This document shows, piece by piece, positions 18,796 to 25,718 of a DNA stretch of 25,718 nt (position 1 is its first letter; the number at the start of each line of letters is the position of its first letter). Both the position numbers and the translations under genes were made by a program. Source of the DNA: Chara braunii (lineage: Eukaryota; Streptophyta; Charophyceae; Charales; Characeae); NCBI GenBank assembly GCA_003427395.1, contig BFEA01001159.1, positions 115,951-141,668 of the forward strand, written 5' to 3'. The notes beneath the pieces are model-generated. The model did no database searches. It was given only the letters and a program-made list of their open reading frames with translations, and had not been told where the DNA came from.

Positions 18796-19520
18796 GCTAG
18801 ACCACCCAAACTTATGGGAACCTGTCTAGCTCAGCCATAGAATATACACAAACACAGAACACAACAACTTTTCTCTTCTTTGGGCATATGACTAGGTCAC
18901 CCTAGTCGCCCTGAACTGTTTAAGTATCCAAGATTTATATAATTATTTGCACTTAGTCTTTTGAGGTAGCATATAACTGAACCGATCAACTTCACCTCAA
19001 AATTCAGCTTGACCCTTCGTACCATAAGTTTATTCTTAATTAGCACTCTCTTCAGTTGGTGATACGCTATAGTCAGACCACCCAAACTTATGGAACCCTG
19101 TCTGACCAGCCTGTTCATAGATAGAATAATTGTAAAGTAAAGCCAAATTATATCCTTTTGGTTCCAGTATGTGCGTGATGTTGGACCAAGACCACCCAAA
19201 CTTATGGGAACTTGTCTAACCCTCAGCCTGGTTTATTCGCTTAAAACCAAAGCAGGAAGAGGCCGAGCCACCCAACTTATGGAACGTGCTCAGACCTCCT
19301 CGTTCAGAAACTAAAGAAACTGAAAGAAACTCAAGTTAAACAAGGCGACCAAGCCCCCCAAACTTATGGAACATGCTTGGTCCCTGAAAAGTCATTCACA
19401 GTCAGTCCTCACAAATCAAAGCAACCAGACCACCCAAACTTATGGGAACCTGTCTGGTCCTTCAGGCAATCCAAAATAAACATAGCACTGGACCCTCCAA
19501 ACTTATGGAGACTCTTCCAG
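18796..19520. repeat. H1 hairpin array, right arm, seven units
   Basis: Units share CCCAAACTTATGGGAAC-like cores, with AACTTA in the loop and inner stem (C)CCA/TGG(G). Outer stems: 18796-18830 GCTAGAC/GTCTAGC; 19072-19106 GTCAGAC/GTCTGAC; 19180-19220 GTTGGAC/GTCTAAC, one G-T pair; 19263-19293 CCGAGC/GCTCAG, one mismatch; 19347-19382 GACCAAGC/GCTTGGTC; 19424-19458 ACCAGAC/GTCTGGT; 19488-19520 CTGGA/TCCAG with inner stem CTCCA/TGGAG. Four of the seven outer stems are perfect with 7-8 bp. Sequence between units is unrelated from one unit to the next, so this is not a simple tandem repeat. Confidence 0.85.
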
Positions 19521-20511
19521 CCTTTGGTTGACTCAGTCAAACTTAGACAATATAACCTTCCTCCCATCCTTCCCCCAGATGTAATCCCACAATCTTCTTT
19601 CAGTCAAACATCAAAAACTGAAACTGAATTTGCACAATCATTCCTTTATTAACTTTGGTTTATGTCCTGAAGTCAAACTGAAAGTCAACGTAGGGATTCA
19701 AACAGTATACGCAGTCAAAACATAACGAGGAATGTAGATAAGGGTTATAACTGGGTTTATAGAAGGAAAGCGAAAGGTTACCTCTCAGTTCCCTGCCTCC
19801 ATAATTCATTCTGAGTTCCGTCAGAGCTCCCGCAATCGGTGAGCTGACTCCCCACAGAGTCTTGTTGCGGTCCTACGGGTTGCAATCCCGCCTGCCACCT
19901 TCCTCTCAGAACAGGATTAAAATTAGGGTAAGAGAGGCAGAAGGACATAGGTTTGAGACTCTCAGATCCAAGGATGGTGCTCTTAAACTCGCACGAGAGG
20001 GCTTTGAGTCCTTGACGCGCCTGAGGGCCCCGCAATGGTAGTCGAACCCCAAAATAGCTTAGCCAACTAACCAGATAACCAACTGTTGATTCCTCCGATG
20101 GCTCTCCGGATCACAACAACGACCCCCCTTCGCAAGGCTCGACCTTCTCTTTTGTCACACCATACCCTCCTTGAGACAGGGCGTGATCACGCAGTCTTTA
20201 ACAAGGCTGCGACCAAATCACCTCCATCCTCTCTACTTCCCTTCACTACACAGGCAGATCCCAATAACTCGTTCGCTTGAGAGCTGCAACGACACTCCCA
20301 ATGCGTCCAACAACGATTGCAGCTCACCAACACAACACTCAATACCGCCCAGTTAAATGAGTATAGTCTCCCCATCAATAAGTAAATTTGCCACTTCGTA
20401 GTTAAGCTTCTAGCTGTTCCTGCCCACTTGATTGGCTGCGAGCAACCGCAAATAACTCGCTCACCCCGTTGGCTGCTAACGGCCTGCTCTCGCTCAATCG
20501 ACTCTCCATAT

Positions 20512-20547
20512 GAATGCACCTAGTCAATCATGCGACTAGGTTCATTC
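20512..20547. repeat. Hairpin with 14-base arms and one mismatch
   Basis: GAATG-C-ACCTAGTC faces GACTAGGT-T-CATTC across an eight-base loop; the inner eight and outer five pairs are perfect. About 35 bp upstream CCGTTGG/CTAACGG forms another small stem. Confidence 0.65.
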
Positions 20548-20591
20548 GTAGCCATGGGCGGAGTCCCCGAATAAGGGAAAACGCCCCGTTC

Positions 20592-20775
20592 GCTCTCCAC
20601 TCTGAACCCACCAGTAGACTACCCGTTCCCGCTCGACTCGCTTGAAGACGGCCCGCTCTTGCCCGACTGTGCCAGTGGACTGCACGTCCCAGCCCGAACG
20701 CCTGTAGACAGCTCGCTCTTGCCCGACTGTGCCAGTGGACTGCGCGTCCCAGCCTGAACGCCTGTAGACAACCCC
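20592..20775. repeat. 60-bp tandem repeat, about three units
   Basis: CGCTCTTGCCCGACTGTGCC recurs at 20654 and 20714 with nearly identical following sequence (AGTGGACTGC, then ACGCCTGTAGACA). A more diverged unit precedes them from about 20592 (CCACCAGTAGACTACCCG). No counterpart is evident in the left arm, so the expansion postdates arm divergence or was lost on the left. Confidence 0.8.
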
Positions 20776-21366
20776 CTCTCTCTCACTCTCCGTCTAACTT
20801 CCTTGTGATGCGCCCCAACACCTCTCCCTCCTTTCTTGATGTACCTGGCTCGTAATAGCTGTCGGGTTCACCCTCCTTCGCTGTCTGATGGAGCGGGCGC
20901 GAACCACCCTCTCTTGCAGCCGGTCCTCTTAGTATGTCCAGCTCCTCATAAGCACGCATCGGCCTAATCAGGTTTAGTACGATCTGCCCACTCTTCCCTT
21001 CATGACCTCATCTTCATTCTCACCTTTCACCCGCTTTCTTTATATTCGAGCTTTCTCTCACTTGTCGCCATCACCGGTTCTTCTGTGCAGTCCAATCCTA
21101 TATTAACTCCTCCTTTACTAACTTTCGTCCTTATCTGACGACAGATTCGTGCTCGCCCGGGGCAAAAACCCCGAAATCGGCTCCTTGTTCACCCAATTCG
21201 GCTAGGAAACGGACGAGCTATGAGTTATTTACTCCGCCATATCTCCTTTTCCCATTACCTTCGCACAGTCTATTTCTCTTCTAACTCATCTCCCGCTCAT
21301 CCTCTCCTCAATCTGACTACAAACTTGAGGTCGCCATGGCAATAAAACCCCATTTCGGGTCTTTCC

Positions 21367-21394
21367 CCGCCCGTTTTCATCGAGTAACGGGTGG
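21367..21394. repeat. 9-bp hairpin with one G-T pair
   Basis: CCGCCCGTT faces AACGGGTGG across a ten-base loop. It resembles the H3 design (CCG-rich outer stem) of the left arm but sits farther out than the mirrored position. Confidence 0.45.
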
Positions 21395-22693
21395 GATCTT
21401 CGATTCTTGGCCCCTCCTTCTCTCGCTTGCTCCTGCCATATCCCGCTCTCCTTTCCTGCCTGCACCTGGCACAAACTTGTGTTCCAGTTCACCCCTTCTT
21501 TCCACTACTCCCGCCAGCCTCGGCTTCTCCTCTGGTTGTCAATCATGCACGTTGCTCCTTCTTTGCTGCGCCCTGCCTAGCTCTGCCATGTTCTCCTTCG
21601 TCGCCCATACCCCGCATGCATTTGGCACCGCCTCACGTCCGGGTTCTTTCGCTTGTCTCAGCTGCTCTACTGCGCCAGTGCCCATCGCTCTTCTGGCAGC
21701 TCTCTCCTCTCTATGCTGCTGCAGTATTAGGTGGCTTGCTGCCTCTCTTCACCTCTGCAACCGCCCGTCGCTCCTTGACGGTACTTGTCGCCCGCTGCGC
21801 TATTTGCCCTGCCCGCTGTTGCTTGGCGCTGTCCGACCGGACCCACGCCCGCTACCCAGAGATATGCCTTTGGTCCTCCCTAAGTGGCATTGAGCAGAGA
21901 CTGCCTCTATGCTCATAGGGGGAGGGGACCGGACGGGAGGCACAGCGACTGGCCCATGGGAGAAGCCCGACCCTGATACCACCGGTTGGCACCTTGTTGG
22001 TATCACCCACCTATTGCAGCAGGTATCGCACCTGCTGGTGGGTGCAGCTCCTGCATGCTCCCGCATTGGAGGCTTGAGCATGGATGTGGCTGCTACGGGG
22101 TTTCCCCATAATCCGTAGCCTGTCGCCGTACCGCTGCGGCCTCTCCACAATGCCCCGGGCTGCTTTGCCCCTCTGCGCCCGGGCACGGGTCACCAACTTT
22201 CGTGTCCTAACGGACACGCTCACACACAAACCTCGCATGGCAAATAGCGGATGGCAGACCGTATGCCCACAGCGACCCCTGCCGCCCAAGTCTTCTCCTG
22301 TGCCGTGGCCCAACCCAAAGGGCCCAAGGTCCTCGACTGCCTTGTTGGCCACCCGTGTCCGACGACATAGCAAGTGACTCAGGCCCATCGGTCCTGACGC
22401 CGGTTTCGAAGCCGATCTCTGAGTTAAAGGCACAAAAGAAAAGTAGGAATAATAATAATAGTAAAAATACCAATGCATAAAAATAAAAAGCAGGGAACAC
22501 CAAAATTAAGGGGGACGAGGGGTCACGCGTCCCTCTGGCCTACAACGCCGTGCACACCCTGGTCGCACAGGGTTGCATCCCACCATCGACGTGACTCGCA
22601 CGCCGCTCGTCCAGACAGGACTCAACTCTCTCCCGCAAGTACGCCCCCAACTCTGGACGAGGCCGTACCGGCGCGAATTGCGAGAAGCACGCC

Positions 22694-22715
22694 AAATACC
22701 CTTGTAAGGGTATTT
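22694..22715. repeat. Right terminal palindrome
   Basis: Exact reverse complement of 9746-9767, with GGTACGACACC outside and GAAGCACGCC inside. Similarity to the left end continues outward for about 30 bp more and then fades, placing the element's right edge near 22745. Confidence 0.75.
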
Positions 22716-22745
22716 GGTACGACACCGCCAATCCAACTAGGTTGC

Positions 22746-22961
22746 CGGTACATAATCACCTCACCTCAAATGGCTTTGTACAGAGAGATTGCGAAAAGCG
22801 AAAAAATATTTTAGGTGAATCAATCAGAGGCCTTATCTATTATTCAACTCTCTTTTCTACCTGGCAAAACACGATTAACTGTAGAACAATCCAATCTCAA
22901 CAACCTCTGCCTGGCTTCAACAAGCACTTCGTTGCTTGTAACTGTCTCATAGAGGATTTTG
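22746..22961 (-). other. Coding-like sequence downstream of the 95-codon minus-strand frame
   Basis: Read on the minus strand from about 22970 there is a protein-like frame (HTDKILYETVTSNEVLVEAR and onward) that shifts phase relative to the frame at 22962-23249 and meets a stop near 22835. It could be the continuation of the same broken gene after a one-base frameshift. It is not a recognised family. Confidence 0.25.
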
Positions 22962-23249
22962 TCAGTGTGAAATGCTGATGATGACACCGGTAGCGAAAAC
23001 CAATACTGACGACCAATTACTCATGGACAGATTGTTAACCTCAACATTTAAGTTTTCCGAATCCACACCATCATAATATCTTTGATAATGATGTATCTCT
23101 CCGAATAAGTATGTAAGATCATCCTCGAACGACCTGAACAACCAAGCAATCAACGATGAATTGCACAAGTTGGCATTCTTCTCGTAACTCTCGACGATAA
23201 GTCTTCGAGGTCGAGTGTTCTCTCTTACAGCAAGTACCCAGCGTAGCAC
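22962..23249 (-). pseudogene. Coding-like frame of about 95 codons, unidentified
   Basis: Open on the minus strand from a TGA near 23264 to a stop at 22962. It has no ATG at its start (the first listed codon is GTG), so it is more likely an internal piece of a longer gene. Composition is convincing (for example SYEKNANLCNSSLIAWLFRS, then FEDDLTYLFGEIHHYQRYY), with acidic and aromatic residues well mixed. It lies downstream of other minus-strand coding-like tracts (23365-23550, 23990-24760), suggesting one decayed gene read right to left. Family unknown. Confidence 0.35.
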
Positions 23250-23364
23250 ACAATTCTCTCCTCACGGACGGTCGTTGTCATCATACTTATAGCTAATAAA
23301 GGCACTATCGTCAGCGCTCGTAATGAGTAATAAAGCATAAACTTGAGGTGCTCACTCGCACAAA

Positions 23365-23550
23365 TTAAAACCTTGTTTCACGTATCCGCCCTTTCTTCAC
23401 CATACAATAGATGGAGCACACACAACAGTAGTTAATACGAGTCATTCCAGAGAGTGAGTGACGTCGACTTCTTGGTACAATTATGCTGGCTGTTACACAA
23501 GGAAGTCCAGTTTCAGTTTGCACTTCTGCTCTCAATAATACCCTGCACAT
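23365..23550 (-). pseudogene. Coding-like fragment, unidentified
   Basis: A 61-codon minus-strand frame, and a second phase upstream that reads MFGPTSYEKFVRNAQASYG before in-frame TGA and TAG codons (about 23680-23625). The parts may be one exon with frame damage. No diagnostic motif. Confidence 0.2.
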
Positions 23551-23989
23551 GCATTCGCCTTCCCTAGCTAAACCACTTCACGACCTTAACCTTTCTGTTG
23601 CCACAAGTTGGCCTCACTGACATCAACCATAGCTCGCTTGAGCGTTTCTCACGAACTTCTCATATGAAGTCGGACCAAACATCTCTTAGTAGTTGATATC
23701 TTGCACTACACTGGTAATCATACGTGGATGCGAGTGATAATGAAAGAGAACGACCATGCGACGGATCCACAACACCAAACTCTCTACTCATACCCCGTGT
23801 CCGACATACCCGCTCTTACCTCACTGCCACTCTCAACTTGTCGAGGCAGTCATAAAACGAGACTCATCAGAGGGCGCGATTCGGGTTAGAGAGCATGAAA
23901 ACTCAATGATTGACGCTTGTTATGAATTCACAAGTAGAACTCTAGACAAAAAGATCCCCCACAAATACGACTCTCGTTATATCTTTTCC

Positions 23990-24760
23990 CTACATGTATG
24001 CTTCACCGCGCGTCCATCTCTTGCTCGACTGACCTCGACTCTCTCTTACTACTCTCAACAAGTTTGCGTTCTCAGGTCCTCCGTGGTCATGAGTTGGCTT
24101 CACGAGGATATAGGTGATGTCAATCGTAACATACGCACACACCTCCCTTGTACCAGTCGTACAGGATCTGATCCAGGTGTGTCTATCTCGTTCTTGCATG
24201 TTGTTCTTCCTACTCTCTCAGTCTCGACTGACTATGTTCGAATCTTTTTTGCCCACTGTTCGTAACTGCCTCGTGCTCTCGGTCTAGTTGTCGTCGTGAG
24301 CTGGCCTCGGGCCGTCCTCCACTGGACCACTAGAAGGATGGTCTTGTCGCCACTGATCCAGTATGTGCCAAGACTCCGTAGTTGTATCACTCGCCTCAAC
24401 CTCGTCCTCGGAGTCCAGATCTAGCTGATGTTCTTCACGCTCCGTGGTTTCGGTAGATTTCTTGGTCTAATGGTACGAGATTGCAACCTTGACCTCCTGC
24501 ACCTCCTCTTGGCCCTTAGCCTTCGTGATCACAACCTACCAGTTTCTAGTCCATCCTCATCTCCTCCACTCTAGCCCCTTCTACGTTCATTTTTAATTTA
24601 GCCTCCTTGTTATAACGACTATACTCCATAGTAGTTGTAACCATAGGTCCCTCTTCAAGTTCTATTTCCTACTCCTGCCTCTAGATAAACTTAAGGTACG
24701 TAGGCTTATGGTCATGCATCCCATCACGATATGCCATAACTGCTCTCACCACTAAAGTTA
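23990..24760 (-). pseudogene. Decayed minus-strand gene with TAG and TGA interruptions
   Basis: From an ATG at 24737 one phase reads MAYRDGMHDHKPTYLKF and continues as an acidic, hydrophilic protein to about 24565. A second phase, one base shifted, runs from 24550 to 23990 and includes EEHQLDLDSEDEVEASDTTT and the 69-codon stretch 24199-23990. Inside these frames I count seven TAG and one TGA but no TAA. Several TAGs fall where glutamine would suit the context (for example between RQE and EIELEE). CAG-to-TAG and CGA-to-TGA are the changes expected from methylcytosine deamination, so this looks like a silenced gene or transposon ORF. No family is recognised. The opposite strand also has a 169-codon open frame over 23756-24265, discussed under findings. 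Confidence 0.4.
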
Positions 24761-24822
24761 CCCACGCTCGATGCCACCAGAGTCTAGCCACACGCACTCA
24801 AATAGTGGGTCAGTAAAAGACG

Positions 24823-24826
24823 AGTA
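24823..24826. other. Target-site duplication AGTA, left copy
   Basis: Directly abuts the MITE terminus. The matching copy is at 25048-25051. A shorter GTA or TA duplication cannot be excluded because the ends could be shifted by a base or two. Confidence 0.7.
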
Positions 24827-25047
24827 AACTGCCATTTTGCAAAAACATATATTTTATAGTTTTTGAACGAAATCAAAACTGCGTTTTTTTGCCAAAATCC
24901 GGTTCAAAACTTTGACTCCTGGGTGTCCACCGTTTTAGGAATGTCGTACCCTCAGGAGCCAAAACATTGGACCGGATTTCGGCCAAAAAACACAATTTTG
25001 ATTTTGTTAAAAAAATATAAAATGTCCGTTTTGACGAAATGGCAGTT
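24827..25047. mobile_element. 221-bp MITE-like foldback element
   Basis: Ends AACTGCCATTT and AAATGGCAGTT are perfect inverted repeats of 11 bp, and the match continues imperfectly inward (AAATCAAAAC against the TTTTGATTTTG side, AATCCGGTTCAA against ACCGGATTT, CTCCTG against CAGGAG), leaving a small loop near 24930. The four bases AGTA flank both sides (24823-24826 and 25048-25051), consistent with a target-site duplication. It has no coding capacity and interrupts minus-strand coding-like sequence. Superfamily is unclear. Confidence 0.85.
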
Positions 25048-25051
25048 AGTA
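25048..25051. other. Target-site duplication AGTA, right copy
   Basis: Follows GGCAGTT at the right end of the MITE and equals the left copy. Confidence 0.7.
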
Positions 25052-25286
25052 GGCGTCAAGTCCTGAGCAGTGATCGTGATTAGTAGAATTAGAACATCAT
25101 AGCCTCTAACGCTCACTGATCTTGAGCGAACGTTATCCTCGTGGCTTTTCTTTTGTAGAGCTTTGATAGGGCCGCAACACCCGTGCTTTAAACGAGGAAT
25201 TTACAATTTTTCAAATCAGTTAATAAAATAAAGTACTGTCAATAAAAGTAAAATAAAAAATCAAAACCGAGTACACCAGAGGTCAT
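25052..25286. other. Intergenic or decayed sequence, AT-rich toward the right
   Basis: The first 30 bp continue the minus-strand coding-like reading found on the other side of the MITE. AATAAA-like words cluster at 25222-25256. No RNA gene or repeat recognised. Confidence 0.4.
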
Positions 25287-25536
25287 TTAGGCTATAGAAC
25301 TCCTCCAGAATTTGCGCCTATAGTCCTTTCGACTCAATTTGAAAAGACAGCGAGCTTGGCGCACATCATGGTCCCATAACCGGACACCGACGAGTAGCTT
25401 CTCTCCTTTAATGGGAAGCCATCAAACCTCCTCTAATGGGTATCCGTGTCCGATGGCAAGGTGCGGGCTCATGGCCTTCCCCAGAGGTGATGAGCTTCCT
25501 ACCAAAGCGGTCGAGGGTGCCTTCATTTTGGAACAT
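25287..25536 (-). pseudogene. Two overlapping minus-strand coding-like frames
   Basis: One phase runs 25536-25408 from an ATG (MFQNEGTLDRFGRKLITSGE near its start). Another runs 25421-25287 (KGEKLLVGVRLWDHDVRQAR, then CLFKLSRKDYRRKFWRSS). They overlap by a few codons at a short direct repeat (CCCATTAGAGGAG and CCCATTAAAGGAG on the minus strand). This looks like one coding region broken by a frameshift at the repeat. The plus-strand 116-codon frame over the same bases is Arg/Ser/Pro-rich and less convincing. Family unknown. Confidence 0.3.
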
Positions 25537-25692
25537 TATAATGCGGCGCTCAACAGGTCATGTCCAAAGGAAAAGAGACGTGAAAGGTTGGACTATTCTA
25601 GGCTGTCCGCATTTAATCATGGTTCAAAAATGAACCGTTCGCTCCCTCGTGAGGTAGCAAAAGGGGGAACTAAGTCAAAAAAAACATAATTG

Positions 25693-25718
25693 AAAAAAAA
25701 AAAAAAAAAAAAAAAAAA
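25693..25718 (+). repeat. Poly(A) run at the window end
   Basis: Twenty-six consecutive A residues reach the window edge, preceded by CAAAAAAAACATAATTG. It could be a retroposon tail, a simple homopolymer or an assembly break. The continuation is not visible. Confidence 0.8.

Larger units (their letters stand above)
9690..22745. mobile_element. Giant foldback element: 13-kb inverted repeat built of nested hairpins
   Basis: Sequence pairs with its reverse complement from the terminal palindromes (9746-9767 against 22694-22715) to the centre (16201-16210 against 16286-16295), giving a consistent axis near 16231-16250. Landmarks on the way agree: H2 hairpins 13999-14531 against 17965-18494, H1 hairpins 12928-13731 against 18796-19520, AAGTCAA hairpins 15342 against 17141. 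Arms near the centre are about 92% identical (16 differences in about 200 bp sampled at 14971-15174 against 17326-17529). Outer parts are more diverged, with unmatched patches at 11.9-12.9 and 19.6-20.5 kb. No transposase is visible. Composition is mirrored: GC-rich ends, AT-rich hairpin fields, GC-rich core. Outer boundaries are estimates. Divergence of the arms argues against an assembly artefact. Confidence 0.8.
16279..22745 (-). repeat. Right arm of the giant inverted repeat
   Basis: Mirror of the left arm in the same order. Distinctive to this arm are a 60-bp tandem repeat at 20592-20775 and a better-preserved H1 array (18796-19520). The frames of 175-185 codons at 21336-21918 are Ser/Leu/Cys/Pro-rich readings of the GC-rich zone, overlap each other in different phases, and are not conserved in the left arm, so I do not call genes. 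Confidence 0.8.

Noticed and set aside
19985-20090. tRNA- or SINE-like sequence on the minus strand (TTAGTTGGCTAAG and GGGTTCGACTACC words)
   Set aside because: These resemble polymerase III A and B boxes, but the spacing is too short for a tRNA and the T-stem does not pair. There is no SINE tail. Probably chance.
21336-21918. Overlapping plus-strand frames of 185 and 175 codons
   Set aside because: Two phases are open over the same bases with Ser/Leu/Cys-rich composition, which reflects the pyrimidine-rich mirror of the zone at 10.7-11.3 kb. No domain is seen and the left arm has no matching frame.
22011-22503. Minus-strand frames of 98-155 codons near the right end of the foldback element
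   Set aside because: They read through a TA-rich simple stretch (Tyr/Phe/Leu runs) and GC-rich DNA in different phases, and the left arm lacks them.
9690-22745. The giant inverted repeat as an assembly fold-back artefact
   Set aside because: Artefactual fold-backs give near-identical arms. Here the arms differ by substitutions, indels and arm-specific tandem repeats, while hairpin stems show compensated changes.

Overview
This window looks like gene-poor nuclear DNA from a streptophyte, meaning a land plant or a charophyte alga. The best evidence is at the left end. A stretch carries the 3' domain of a plant-type mitochondrial small-subunit rRNA next to degraded tRNA-Leu(UAG) and tRNA-Lys(UUU) genes, with many C-to-T and G-to-A changes. 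That is what mitochondrial DNA moved to the nucleus and left to decay looks like. A mitochondrial trnL(UAG) argues against an angiosperm donor, but I cannot name the organism. No intact gene of a family I recognise was found in 25.7 kb. Most open frames are antisense or composition artefacts.

Layout. (1) 1-1040: mitochondrial-derived segment bounded by a 39-bp imperfect inverted repeat. (2) 1.1-2.8 kb: AT-rich DNA with a diverged tandem duplication, an AT microsatellite and short Lys/His/Asp-rich coding-like pieces. (3) 2820-9382: a 6.5-kb element with terminal inverted repeats of about 510 bp. Its AT-rich interior holds a 166-codon minus-strand ORF of unknown function and smaller coding-like fragments. 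(4) About 9690-22745: a 13-kb near-symmetric inverted repeat, with two arms of about 6.5 kb facing each other around a spacer of about 60 bp near 16248. The arms are diverged, so this is not a simple assembly fold-back. (5) 22.75-25.7 kb: minus-strand coding-like sequence broken by TAG and TGA stops and frame changes, cut by a 221-bp MITE with a 4-bp target duplication (AGTA), and a terminal poly(A) run.

The most interesting object is the giant inverted repeat. It is built from short hairpins at several scales. One family (H1, at least seven units per arm) has a nearly fixed hexaloop (TAAGTT on one strand, AACTTA on the other), a short inner stem and a 6-8 bp outer stem. The stems change from unit to unit, and between matching units of the two arms, while staying self-complementary (CCA/TGG, CTA/TAG, CTG/CAG inside; GTCAGAC/GTCTGAC, GACCAAGC/GCTTGGTC, CTCAGGG/CCCTGAG outside). 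A second family (H2, five units per arm, alternating two subtypes) and many isolated perfect hairpins fill the rest. Covarying stems with a conserved loop suggest the fold matters, whether to a recombinase, to replication or as RNA. I do not recognise the element.

No operon or pathway is present. The reading is nested insertion of organellar DNA, a TIR element, a hairpin-rich foldback element and a MITE into decaying sequence.
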